The translations under genes were made by a program, and so were the position numbers. From NCBI GenBank assembly GCA_033032175.1, contig CM065312.1, forward strand, positions 21,550,001 to 21,614,000: a stretch of DNA of 64,000 nucleotides, read 5' to 3'. The stretch is from Saturnia japonica. Its lineage: Eukaryota > Arthropoda > Insecta > Lepidoptera > Saturniidae. A model generated the notes under the pieces. That model saw only the letters and a program-made list of their open reading frames with translations, did not search any database and was not told where the DNA came from. This document shows positions 22,222 to 34,000 of this stretch, piece after piece. Positions within the stretch are counted from its first letter, which is position 1, and each line of letters begins with the position of its first letter.

Positions 22222-23224
22222 CGTTGAAGTCTTTGTCTCAAGATGAACACCGATTTGCTAATAAGTACATAACCTGTCTTCCTCAGTACTCAACATCAAT
22301 TTTGTCATTGTGCGTTTTTAATAATTCGATTTTAAAAGCATCGCGGCTCCCTGCCGTTAGTGTCAGAACATGTCACAGTAGTGACATCTGTCGATAGTAT
22401 AGGTATACACACGACTATTAACGCGACGTTATGTACAAGTGCCTACTACGTATATTTAATAGCATTTTTATTTGTTGAAGTTACCTTAAACAAACTTACT
22501 AAATTTATTGTATTATAATACAGAAGACGAGGGGGTTTTATTGCAATAACTCAATAATTTACTTTTAACAATATCATAACATGTTCATCAAAGTAAACGG
22601 TAAAACAACTAAAAATTATTAATGTTACAAGATTCGAACTTAGTACTTTGATCTATTAGGTAATAGGTTTAGTTATGTAAATGGTAGTTAGAGACCGCAC
22701 CGCCGCACCACCGCCGCGCACCGCAACTACTCGACCCGACTCTTCATGATAAAGTGAACGAATCACTTTTCCTCAATAAATTAACAAATTGTTTCGATTA
22801 CGTTATACCTACTAGATTTTTTTTAGAAATAATTAGAATAAGCAAATACCAGGGATATATCTTAAGTAAAAAACGTAGTTAAGTTATATGGCCCCATAAG
22901 TGGCACGTTTACATCATGCTAGTTAGCAAACCCAAACTATACGGCTCGAAACAAATGTATACTTGTCTAGCTAGCTAGTAACCTAGTAGTTCGAGCAGCT
23001 GCACTTGAGTGTTAGCACCTTTAGGCTTAGCGTGCTACCATGTTGGGCCACACCACGCCGTCACTTAACAACAAGTGAGATTGCCGCCAATTTTTTTTTA
23101 ATACGTCGTGTATATAATTATCAAATTACGTACAACATGAGGAAGAAGAGATTTTTTTATATCACCAAGTACACGATCATATTGGTTATTTATTTAAAAA
23201 AATCTTATTTGAGATTATAACAAG
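22222..23224. other. Upstream flank of the 22 kb SLC22-like exon
   Basis: No recognised element. A CG-rich patch (ccgcaccgccgcaccaccgc) lies at about 22695. A promoter is expected here but cannot be pinpointed. Confidence 0.4.
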
Positions 23225-23226
23225 TA

Positions 23227-24460
23227 TTAGGTCCTTACATATCAAATTAGCGTTTTATATGGAAAAATTGAAACGAAAAAAATATTATGAAATTATACAT
23301 TTAATCAATCGAAATATGTACCATTATTGTCTATGCACTTTAACCATTTTATAGGTAGTTCATTGATTACATTGCTAGAAAAATTGTAGAAGCGAGAATC
23401 AACAAAATCATCGAAGGTGGTTTGAACAACCTCATAGGAATAAAAAAATCCTTACAAGAAATTTCCCAGATTCCAAAAATAATGGTAATCTGTTGGAGCA
23501 AGGTCTGGGGAGTGTGGTGTGTCAGAGACATTCCAAACGCAGTTTCTCTAATTTAGCGACCATCTGTCGTGAAGTATGGGGTCTAGCGTTGTCCTGAACC
23601 AGCAGTGGGCTAAAGAGATTGACCAGTCTCGATTGTTTTACGGCTAGTTTTTCCATCATGGTTTGCAATTATTGACAATACAGTTCTGTCGTTATCGTCT
23701 GGCCAGATCACAGATAGCTGATGCCAGCTCTAGTCCACCAACCACTCACCAGTACCTTTTTCTGAGTCAACATGGGACAGGATTTGTCCGGTTCTCCTGG
23801 GTTCAACCACTGTGATGAGTATTTCCGACTGTCGTAAGGGATCCAGTTTTCGTCACAAGTAACAATAGGTTTCAAAATTTTCTCATTATTGTGACGGTTG
23901 AGTGCATGTAACGCAGCACCCAATGCGTGTTCGTTGGTGTGTTTCAGTCAATTACTTTTTCTGTTCAAATTATTTCAAATGAATTAAAATTGTTTTATCA
24001 CTCACACCGAAGCCTGCCGCTAACTCTGACGTGGTTTGCGATGGATCTGCTTCCACGATCACCTCTAATTCTTCATTATCAACTAGGGTCTCCACCTGTT
24101 CACGAGGTTTTTGTCGTAGGTCAAAATTTTTAAAATAAAAACGTTGGACACAAAATATACCGTGCTTTCTTTTACAGTAGCTTCCCCATATACGTCATGA
24201 ATCCTCCCAGCTTTTTCTGCAGCGCTGATGCCACGGTAGAACTGATATTTATAAATATCGAGACATTTTAAGTTTTCCATTTTGTGAAAAGAACGATGTA
24301 AAAGAAAAATCGAATAGTGCGAAAACAAATGAATCATTAAATTCAAATCACAAAGACACAAGCCTAAATTTGAATTTGCAATGTCCTAACCAAGCGCTTG
24401 ATATTTGAGACCAAATTGGTCAGTTCAACAAAACGCCAATTTTATATGTAAAGAACCTAT
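23227..24460 (-). mobile_element. mariner, 1234 bp, with terminal inverted repeats and TA duplication
   Basis: Left end TTAGGTCCTTACATAT and the inverted right end ATAGGTTCTTTACATAT continue as matching repeats through AAATT(A/G)GCGTTTT, about 30 bases. TA flanks at 23225-23226 and 24461-24462. Size is typical for mariner. The transposase is broken: N-terminal R-G-I-S-A-A-E-K-A-G-R-I-H-D-V-Y-G-E on 24280-24140, central P-I-V-T-C-D-E-N-W-I (first catalytic Asp kept) and W-L-N-P-G-E-P at 23860-23770, then Q-K-K-V-L-V-S-G-W-W. Same family as the copy at 13924-15490. Confidence 0.9.
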
Positions 24461-26679
24461 TATAATTAAATAAATTTAAAAAGTTCTCTTTATGATTTTA
24501 ATATCGGATAATAATAACTCCGGTTATTTAGAATAAATTTGACAGGGACAGAGTTGTTCGAAATTTGAAACTAATTAACAATGAACATTACTAAATAATA
24601 TTATTAATTTTCATAAATAATAATTGCTTTGAGTAGTTGTTATTTACCGTTATGTTGAGGTCCCTGAAGCGCTACACCGGCCGCAGTCACCGGCTGCTAT
24701 GTAAATGCGTCGCGTCGCGCGTCGCGCCTGCTCCCGCACTTGTCGATCGCGTGAAGACTGGGGTGCTTCGCTGTACACCGCGCCAAGGTAGGGCACCGAG
24801 GTAGCATGGCGCTGCGCGGCGCTGACGAGCGTTCGAAAGCTATTGGGTCAGGGTTGTCACAGTTGCCGCCTAACGCTTGTCCGGCCCCACTCGGACTCAG
24901 ACAATTCAACCGTATTATTATTAAACTTGTTTATCAATTTGCTTTTTTTTCTTCTCGTGTGCAAATTGCAATCGTGAAATAAGATTACACAATCGATTTA
25001 GTAAGTAAATAGCGTAGGAACATAATATGCGTTGGTAATCGTTAATGTTTGCAAATGTTAATGAGCTTGGCGTGCACGGCGGAGGTGGAGGTAGACCGCA
25101 GTCGCTACACTCGTCTCTACAGAGTGTTGTGACACGCGTCTATGCTTGCTCTCGGCCGCGACCGCGCCCAACCATCGAGCTGGCTGCGGCTCTACACGTC
25201 GTATTTGAAACAAAATCAAGTTGATATCCATAAGTTGATAGCTTTTATCCGGTTCGAAGGACCACAAAAATGTATAGTTTGAATGTTTTATACTCATTGA
25301 CGTTAAATGAGGTGAGGTTAAATGAATGTGTAGGTTAATTCTTTTCTAAGACAATGGAATACTGAGAAAATCTTGTACACTTTCTACGAAGTATTTTACT
25401 AGAATGCAATACAATCCGAAAGTGAGTAATGGTTCAATCGCAAAATTTAATTGCAATCCAAATCGTAACGCAATGAATCAAAAGCCCTTTGAGGATGACC
25501 AAGTGAAGCCATTTTAGATAATAGAAAACGTAAGAGCTGAGTAGTTCAATGTAAAAATTTAAGATTTTGCCACTGATATTTTATAAGTAGATACGGCATT
25601 GGCGCTCTTTACATGATATCTTAAACTTTTAGACAAAAGAGTTTCCGCCTTACGCTTTGATTTCATATCTCGTTTGTTTCAACATGCTGATAAAAAAATT
25701 GTAAAGTTTTCAAATTGTTTTTAGTAAGAGTATTATAACGCGTCTATTTATAAAAAATCATTGGGTTTTGCAATATTTCAAGAAGGCTTAAGTTTATTTA
25801 ATAATTTTATTTTTATGAATCATTAATATTCAGTGAATAATAGTTTTTCAGATTAACTAATATAACTTGTTTTTTACTATTTAGTTAGTTTTATTGCACG
25901 GCTGTCGGAACTTTTTTATATATATTTTTTTCAATAATATATTTATGTTTTATACATTTTAGTGATGTGTTTAGTGACACTCGCAAGATTTAAACGATTC
26001 GTTTGACGTAAGAATCATCAAAATCCGACCGCGCGTTTGGTCCTTGCGTCGCGCAGTCGAGTAAAAAAGTCAGCGTTAGCATAAATCGATCTACCCACAA
26101 TAAGCATTTTTTTATTTTAAAATATCCGGGAGCGGGGTAGCACAATTCATGCGGTCACTCGACTACCATATTGTTACGACCTGTTACAACTTGATTAAAA
26201 AGATAGAAAAAAATCCTCTTCCCGAAATATCTCAAAGCAACTAGAAACTTCTCAGGACTTCGAAATAATGTTCGCGTCGTAAACAACCGCGGCGCATGTT
26301 TGTGTAAACATCGCAGTTTATACACATATGTATAGGGCTTATCACCTCGATTACGTAATGAAAAGTTCGCGTCGCTTCACGATGTTTCTGCGGTCGTTTA
26401 GTGTAGGTAAGCGACACAGGCGCGGCGCCGAGCAGTTCAGTTTTTAATTACAATGCGATAACAACGAGCGATAAAAGGAAGCGAAACCACGGTGTAATAA
26501 ATAACAGTGTTGTGATTTCGTGTACTTTGTAACTGTGTGGAATTCAAATAAATCGTCTTCACGTCAATCATCTGGCATTTTAATACACACGGGTGTAACA
26601 ATATTATGTATGTAGTCCACGCGAGTGGAACCGCAGGCACAGTAAAATATACTTCTGAAAAAATACTACTGTGGTTCTA
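24461..26679. other. Intergenic stretch with GC-rich islands
   Basis: GC-rich, CpG-dense patches at 24660-24910, 25060-25190 and 26230-26435 stand out from AT-rich surroundings and could be promoters or non-coding exons of the 22 kb transporter gene, but no conserved protein is encoded. At 25640-25705 is an inverted copy of a repeat also at 47795-47870 (caacatgttgaaacaaaaga ... agcgtaaggcggaaac). Confidence 0.45.
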
Positions 26680-27035
26680 GAATAAATAAATAAAATAAAA
26701 TAAAAAAGCCTTTTATTTCTTGTCATTACTTATCCCGAAAAATACCAAGTTTCTCTTTTTGTTTTCCCTTTCCTAATTATCGATTTGTTTTTCTTGTTTT
26801 TCCAATTTTTCCAGTAAGAGTTTGTATTTAATATCCCTTTCACTAAATTTTTATATATATTAGTATTTATATCTCTTGTTATATTTTTCTGCATTTCCTT
26901 CATCTCTTGTTTTTGGAGTTTTTGTTCATCTTGAATGTTTTCTAAGATACTCGTAATTTTGTCAATTTTTATATTTATTCTACTCGTCGCTAGATGGTGT
27001 TGAAAGAAATAACGAGTTATGTGTAGATCTCCCAA
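26680..27035 (-). mobile_element. LINE-like fragment with coiled-coil ORF
   Basis: Minus frame 27035-26730 (101 residues) is Lys/Glu/Gln-rich with a heptad-like stretch (K-I-D-K-I-T-S-I-L-E-N-I-Q ... K-Q-E-M-K-E-M-Q-K-N-I) and ends near a (TAAA)n tract with ataaaaggctttttt, an end common to insect LINEs. The coiled coil resembles ORF1-type proteins of lepidopteran RTE-like elements. Class is tentative. Confidence 0.4.
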
Positions 27036-27218
27036 GTTTAATCCAGTTTATCTACTTAACACCAGGTGGAGCTATACACAATTCGTACCATTGATATAAT
27101 AAAGCTTTATTTTTATTTAATTAATTGTACCATTCCTTTTGTTCTTTGTAATATGTTTTTCGTTTATTTTGTTTGTAATTTAATTTCACACACACCTCGC
27201 TTACTTACTTTTTTTTTT

Positions 27219-27288
27219 AGATCTCACTACACTGTTAGCCTTAGGGGCCCTGAAGCTGCTGCGGCTTTTACAGCTTCACCGGACTTCG
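27219..27288 (-). repeat. Short poly(A)-tailed repeat family, copy a
   Basis: Minus-strand order: gaagtccggtgaagctgtaa, cgcagcagcttcagggcccc, taaggctaacagtgtagtga, gatct then A-run. About 70 bases. See also 44568-44636, 49257-49305, 61884-61954 and 21554-21634. Confidence 0.75.
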
Positions 27289-29404
27289 ATTAGCTGTTTT
27301 TTACTCCCTGTATCGCCGTCGTTTTTTACAATTTTGTTTTTGGCTATTACAACTTTTTAGGTATTTGTTTGATTACACTATTATTGTCTAGTTAAATTGA
27401 ATGATGCACTTTTTATCTGTAAATGTTTTCACACTGTTTTAACAGTATTCGTATTTTTTACTTTTACGTTAAATACGGAGCAACTAAATACTGATGTTGA
27501 CAAAGCGGAGCCTACCCCCGTATAATGGGAAGAAAACATTAGGTACGACAGTTTTTTATATAGTTATCTAGTCATATTTCAGCTAATCTGTTCATGGTGG
27601 TTCTGGTTGTATTCTAAGAGCTGTATATTGTACTGTAAGCGTGCAAGATAGTTTTAAACCTTCTGAAATGTCATACCTATATTCGTTCCTATCTCTTACA
27701 GTTCTATAAATTTGTGAATTGATCGAGTTACATTTGTTGATTACACTTAATTAATTAATTTAAACATGTGTACTTCTCAAGCAAATCAACATTAATAAAT
27801 AATGAAACAGGACGGGCCGTGGCCGTGGCCAGGCGCTCGTGTACACCACTCGCGTCGCGTCGGAATCACTTCCACTGATTCAAGATGCTACGAACGTAAA
27901 ATTATTTATTTCAACAAACTAACATTAATTATTATTTATTAGGCAATAGTATATTAAACCTAAGAAGACCGCTATAATATTATCACGCCTGCTCCTACGC
28001 ATTGCAATTACTTGTATTAAAATAGCACCAAATACTATCTGTTCGTTAGCTAATAATTAAATGAAAGGCGCTTTAATAATAATAATAAATTTATTTATTC
28101 AGATATATTAAATTCATTTTAGTGTCTACATATTAATTTGATTTGTTCAAATTTTATAATTGTAATATTATGTCGTTCGATTGTTTTATCTTGCGGTAAC
28201 TTTTATTAGTACCCGTCACCTTTTTTAACTTAGTGTGTTCTTTAATAGACTTCGAATAAGTAATTTGTTATTAGCATTATGCTCATTGGGAATTTAACAA
28301 ATTCCAGTGAGGGTTCTCCGTTGGGAGTGAAGGGGAGCACACACACCCACACACGCCCAAACACGCATCGGGTGCTGGAGTTTTTATTTATGTTCATCTT
28401 CTGTGTCCTTACCGTTCCGGCAGTTCTACGGAGTACATGCTTCGTTAGATCATCACAAGTAAGAGGAAGTTAGACCGACGGCATCGCTGCGGTCCACCTC
28501 CAGTTTTGTTTATCAACCACGTCACATACACCGAACATACCCTAGGTATGTGACTAAATTTCCCGGTAGGTGAGGCCCTTGTCTTCGTGATGAATTTTCG
28601 GCATACAACAAGTCTTCAGTAGAGTTATACATTCGATATAAATTGATATCCACAATCACCGTCCGCTGGTTCTAGCGGGATCCACGCTTAAACCTGACCT
28701 ACCGGTATACTCTAGTTGTGTAGGAGTATCCCTTTAGAGAGTCTTTATCGTAATTTAGTTCGGGTCAATTTTTAAGTAATAACATTTTCGTTTCGGATTA
28801 TGCCTGAGGGGATATTATTGGTGTGAGTTTTAATTTATGGTGTGATATGTTTAATTTAATGTGGCTGTTGTGTAACCCCTTGATCTTCTGTTTGTAATAA
28901 CATATACATATATATATCCTTATATTTTGCTAAGGGCCACTGGTGTGTTTTATATACTAGTAGTTTAAATTCTATAATAACATTAAAAAATAGTAATAAA
29001 TTTTCTTAAATAACAAGGTTTACCCCGCATTCAAATTAAGATGAATTTTTTTTGTCACAATTATGTATAGTTTCTGTAAATACGTTTAATAATAATTTAA
29101 GGCTCAGCTCGTTCTTTTTCGCAGTTTAATTTTTTTTTTTTTTTTTTTGTAGAATGATTAATTAAGAATATCTCTGTTAATTATTCATTTTACAGTTCAG
29201 TCTAATTGATCTAAATTTTTACGATAGATGTCGTTATTTGGTGTTTTAGCGCTACCGAAATTTAAATTACATTTAGATTTAGTTTACACTAAACATACAT
29301 TCTAATAAAGTGCCATTACACTCATTCACTGGGTTAATAAAAATAAACTCATTAAATAAATTTAGCATTTCCTAAACGATTGCAAACTTTACATCTTTGC
29401 ATTG
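27289..29404. other. Intergenic stretch
   Basis: 28280-28760 is a less AT-rich segment with a CA-rich microsatellite (cacacacacccacacac) that looks like a decayed element but shows no protein I can name. The rest is AT-rich, including a T-run at 29130-29148. Confidence 0.4.
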
Positions 29405-29600
29405 AACTACTCGCAATACAGGCGGCGCGGCGCGGCGCGGCGCAGGGTACCGCCATACCATCAAACGCACCGCAGCGTCGCGCCGGCGGCATTTTATTTT
29501 CATAATAAATAAAATGTTTTTTTTTGTAATGTCATTGGGGTACCTACATACCCTTTTCAGATTCGACGGAGTTTTTATACATATTGTATAAGTATAGATG
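29405..29600 (+). repeat. Dispersed repeat, paired with 55455-55715
   Basis: Both copies read caatacaggcggc(g/t)cggcg, g(g/a)gtaccgccatac, catcaaacg(c/t)ac, then after a T-run gg(g/t)tatct/acctacatacccttt and gacg(g/g)(a/g)tttttatacatattg. In this copy GGCGC is expanded four times. Confidence 0.65.
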
Positions 29601-30609
29601 GTAGCGTTAAGGATCAACATTTATGCGACTGACTTGGTCAGTGATCTATTTGGATCTGGATCGTAACGTCTGTGTCTCGTGTGTACTCGTATGTTGGAGT
29701 TGGAGTTATACTTGTAGTTCAATAAAACAAACACGCTTTAGACGGTTTTAATTGTATCATTACTTTACACGTACAGTAACAGCTATACCCTTACATAATA
29801 CTCAAATATCTTATATACATAGTAATTTAGTCAAGTAAAAATGTTTAGTACCCTATTAAACCCCTGACACGGCGCGGCGTGCCTCATCGCATCACCCTCC
29901 ACTCGTTGCATATACACATCATATCAGCAAGCTATACAAGGTACAAATGGCGGTGGGCGACTATGAGATATACTAATGTAATCATTCGAATAAGAAAATA
30001 TCTCGAGATATCTCGATTATAGCCATTAGTAATAACTAATATTAGTAGATATTTCGATTCGATGGTGAGAGATTATTCATAATTTAATTACCATTAGTGA
30101 TTACTAATATAAGTGGTTACTAATTTGATAGAATTAGTAGGTAATTATTACGACCAAACGACCTTATTTTTTAGCTATTTGGTAATATATGTTCTTGTAA
30201 AGAACTTTGTTTGCGACTGCGCAACCTTTTTTTTTTGTTTTTAGCTTCGCACTCTGCACGTTTAATATGTACCTACATATCTCAATTCATCATCATTCGT
30301 AATCGCCCATCAACTCTGAGTATACCTATAGGGCTCGATTATGAATGATCGCTCGTCATTGAAATAACTTGATATGTAAATAATTCATAATCGCTTACCC
30401 CTAATTACATATATTATAAAATACAGACATGAGAGACAGTGCAGTGTAGTGGTCACGTTGTTAAACTGTGAACACGCACTGGGAGTAACAAACTGACAAC
30501 TCTTGTACTGGTTGGCACAGTTGAGCACCAACTTGTGTCGAATCATTATAACGTCCGATGTAAACCGATAACCTAGACACTGGACAGTGGATAATGGAGA
30601 GGTAATTGA
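29601..30609. other. Downstream flank of the complete SLC22-like gene
   Basis: AT-rich with many attagtaat-type palindromic motifs at 30010-30150. No gene recognised. Confidence 0.45.
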
Positions 30610-30615
30610 TTTATT
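30610..30615 (-). promoter_or_regulatory. Possible poly(A) signal of the SLC22-like gene
   Basis: The minus strand reads AATAAA here, about 216 bases past the stop codon. This is a plausible 3' end, but such hexamers are frequent in AT-rich DNA and no transcript evidence is available. Confidence 0.35.
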
Positions 30616-30830
30616 ATAATAGCGCCTTCAGCGAGTCTCCAGAATTTCACAAATATAATACTTACAAATTACACATTACCTAACCCTTCTTACTACTTAA
30701 ACATGTAGGTACACACTTTATATTGCATTATTAGCCTAGAAAAAATTAACAGTCAAATTAAATCCAGTGAATACACTCGATGGTGGCGCTTCGAATAGTC
30801 CACAACAAATAGATGTTATTGATATGTAAG

Positions 30831-31004
30831 TCAAGCCGTGTCCGTGTGTGTGTCGAGAGCGGGTCCGCTCAGGCTGGGCTCGAGGTCCGCGAAGGTGTCC
30901 GGCAGCCGGCGGTTCAGCGTGTCGGGCACCAGCCGCGTCAGGGCCGCACTCACCAGCGGCAGGGACCCGAACAACGCACTCGGGATCCAAGGCTTATACG
31001 CCGC
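30831..31004 (-). CDS. SLC22-like gene, exon 8 (TM12 and C-terminal tail, stop)
   Basis: Acceptor cgtcag before 31004, phase 0. Encodes the last helix, T-L-N-R-R-L-P-D-T and an acidic/Ser-rich tail ending with the TGA at 30833-30831. The tail after the R-R-L-P-D-T motif is short (21 residues), within the normal range for the family. Confidence 0.94.
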   Translation of the reverse strand, partial: AAYKPWIPSALFGSLPLVSAALTRLVPDTLNRRLPDTFADLEPSLSGPALDTHTDTA

Positions 31005-34000
31005 CTGACGGAACAAGTACATACTAAATATAACATCAGGCGCTCTGTAAAGCTATTTGCTATTTACAATTCAACGTTTAAGTTACAAAGGGCAGCGATA
31101 CGCAGTTTCCTCTCCCACAGTCTACAATCTGCTTACAGCATAATAATTTCCTTAGCTGTTCTAGACTTAAACTATAGTAAGATCGAGCGTTTAATACGAG
31201 TAAAAACGAATGAGAATTTTTTGGAATTAAAAAAAAAATACTTTTTTACCGTCGCCTCTCAAAAAAGGGCTTTAATTCATCGATAACAGTGAATAAAACT
31301 CTCATTTATTCACAAGTGAATGAAAACTTTTCTTTGGAAGAAGCACAAATTAAACGAACTATATAAAAAAAAAATAACGCGCTCAACACCGTACACGTGA
31401 TAGAAATGAAACTTGTTAATATGAAAATCAGTGATGGGTTTTAACATGATGTGTATGGTGATCGCGATCCCGACCACAACGCTTCCTTAATTTATAATAT
31501 ACATTGACTGATCTCGGAGCGTGACAAACAAGAATAAAATCAATTATAGGTTCATTACTATGTGTATCGTAGTCGCGATCTTTCTTATCTCTCTTTTAAC
31601 GAAATGTCCTTGAAATTTCACTCTGAATTCTCATCCAATTATCGAATCCTCGCCTAAATAATTTCTCGCAGTTAAAAAATAGAGTAAAACGTAAAAAAAT
31701 AATTTAATCTCGGTCCTGGCCTCACCTCGCCTCCTCGCCTCACTCCGCTCAGGATTTTCTTTTCTGTAGAATCCTTCGCTGCTCTCGGGATCCAATGTAT
31801 TGCCTCGAATTAAATTCCCTCTTTTTTCACTTGTTGTGTAATTTATTATTACTGTAGTGATCCGATACTGCGGTTATTTTGAGTTCATTTAACAATAAGA
31901 GTAGACGCAATACTCAGCATATTGTGCCTTTGTGTGTGCCTCTGTGTATGTTTTATAGAACTAAAGTAGCAAACAAGCGTACGGCCCGCTTGAAAGGTAA
32001 GCAGTTACTGAAGACGCTAGTTATTTTTTCTTGTGGTAAGTAATTATTTCTAAGTACCTACTTTGTGCAAAGCAGCATTGGAAAAGGACGGTAAAGATGG
32101 GACTCACTCTGGGCTGCGCTTGCGGTTTGTATCGCTCTTCCTCCACTGGTACACAAAACCAAGTTCTCCAAACACTTTAAAGCACGCACAATGTATTTTT
32201 AATTTATATAAATGCAGGACCTGTCATCGGTCGTCCGCTCGTTGACTCGCGCAATGCTTACAACGAAGTGACGTGTGACATACATACCACAGGGTGGTGG
32301 GGGTAAGGAAAAAGAGAAAGGCAAGAATATTCATGTTCAAGGACAGGATGCCGCTTTGCACAATTCTAGCCTAAACAGTTACCATAGTAACAATATTTAT
32401 CACTTATGTATCGGTAATGCATCGCCGACCATTAACCCTAATTTTTTGCAAAAACCTCTAGAAACCTTACTTACCACACTACCCACTCAACTCAAAGAGA
32501 TCTTTTATAGGGTGGATACGAATATCACGAAACAGATTTCTTTACTTTTGTTCTTAAAAGTAGTATTGTGTTAGTGTGTGGTATGACTCACGAGCATGGT
32601 GGTGAGAGGCGCGAGGATAGCGCCGAGCCGACCCAGCGTGGAGCAGGCGGCGAGCAGGCGGTGTCGCGCGCGCGTCGGGAACAGCTCAGCCGTGTACACG
32701 TACAGACCGTTCAGCGTCATAGTGGCCCCCACCTTGCCCGCCAAGTACAGCACTGTGCCCGCTACGCCGGTACCCTCCTCCGCAGCTGGAAACACCGATA
32801 TACTTTCTCACTCAGAGTTATTTTACATAGAACCGAATGCATCTTGGAACTAACTAATTAATGTATAAATGACTATACACCTCCGCTGTGTGAGATCTGT
32901 CGGTCCACCGATGATATTTATCATGTGTTGTGTCCAGACCGAGGAATTGTTTCAAAAAATGCTAGTGGAGTCCTGGAGAAACATAGGAGAAGTCAATATT
33001 ATTTTAGGTGAACCTATGTCTAATGCGGCCCGGATAACTTATAAATTTGTCTCTTTGATTCCAAAATTTAAATAACTTTTGTAATTTTATCGAATAAATT
33101 GACTTCTCCTAGAAGCTGGCATAGTCATCAGGGATGTACTGAAGCCTCGTTAAAATAAAAGATAGAAAAATAACTATACACAAACAACAAAGGCTATAAT
33201 AGACAGAACTAACATTCATGTTTTTCATAGGCAGATGAGTTTGTCTAGTAGAGGAATTGTGTCTGGGACATCTCGATTCAACAGTGATAAAGAAAAAGGG
33301 AGTAATGGGAATCACTTAAACAAGAATCAATAAAAATCTAAAGTTATTTATTTACTACCTCATTAGTCTAGTGATCCCAAACGCGACTGCTATGCTCGAG
33401 ATCCTGGGTTCGATTCCCAGGTCGAGCAAAGTGCTATTGGGTTTTTCCTATGAAATTCTCAGAAATAGCTCGGGGTTTGACTTTGTGCCTGATTAATGGA
33501 AATAATAGCCTCGCCCCCTGTTACATGGAACCTAAAACATACTCGGCGAACTGTCAGTGTACATTAGTACACCTCCGCCTAAACCTTCGGGGAATACAGG
33601 CGTGATGGTATGTTATGTGATGCTATTTATTAGAGATTAATTGCGAAACACATTTTTATTACTATGATTAATTATTTATCAATCAGGAGTAGTTTTTTTT
33701 TAACTTTGGGATCATACTTTGGTTGTAATTATTACTATAAAAAGAAACAACTTTGACCAGCATCGCCCCGACCGCGACATGCTGGTAACTGTTGTACTGA
33801 ATACCATTACCGGCTGACACCTATTACCCTTTACTCCCCTACTACAATACGAAACCTCCCCGTACAGCACAGCGAACATCCCGTTTCCGTAAAATAACTT
33901 ATCGTGAATTAAATTCCGAGTAGAATCAACAGTATGAGAGTTCGCTAACTGTTGGTATAATTAGTAGGGTTTCATGCAGTGTGTGCGTATGCTTACAGCG

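Larger units (their letters stand above)
32786..33996. other. Intron 6 of the SLC22-like gene
   Basis: 1211 bases containing the two elements listed next: a possible LINE 3' scrap at 32885-33100 and a tRNA-derived SINE at 33353-33625. Confidence 0.75.

Noticed and set aside
24660..24910. Hidden exon in a GC-rich, CpG-dense patch
   Set aside because: The minus frame is open for 70 codons but shows no conserved pattern or paired splice sites; kept only as a possible promoter.
33353..33430. A tRNA gene
   Set aside because: Box A and box B are present but the acceptor and D arms do not form a cloverleaf, and a SINE body follows directly.
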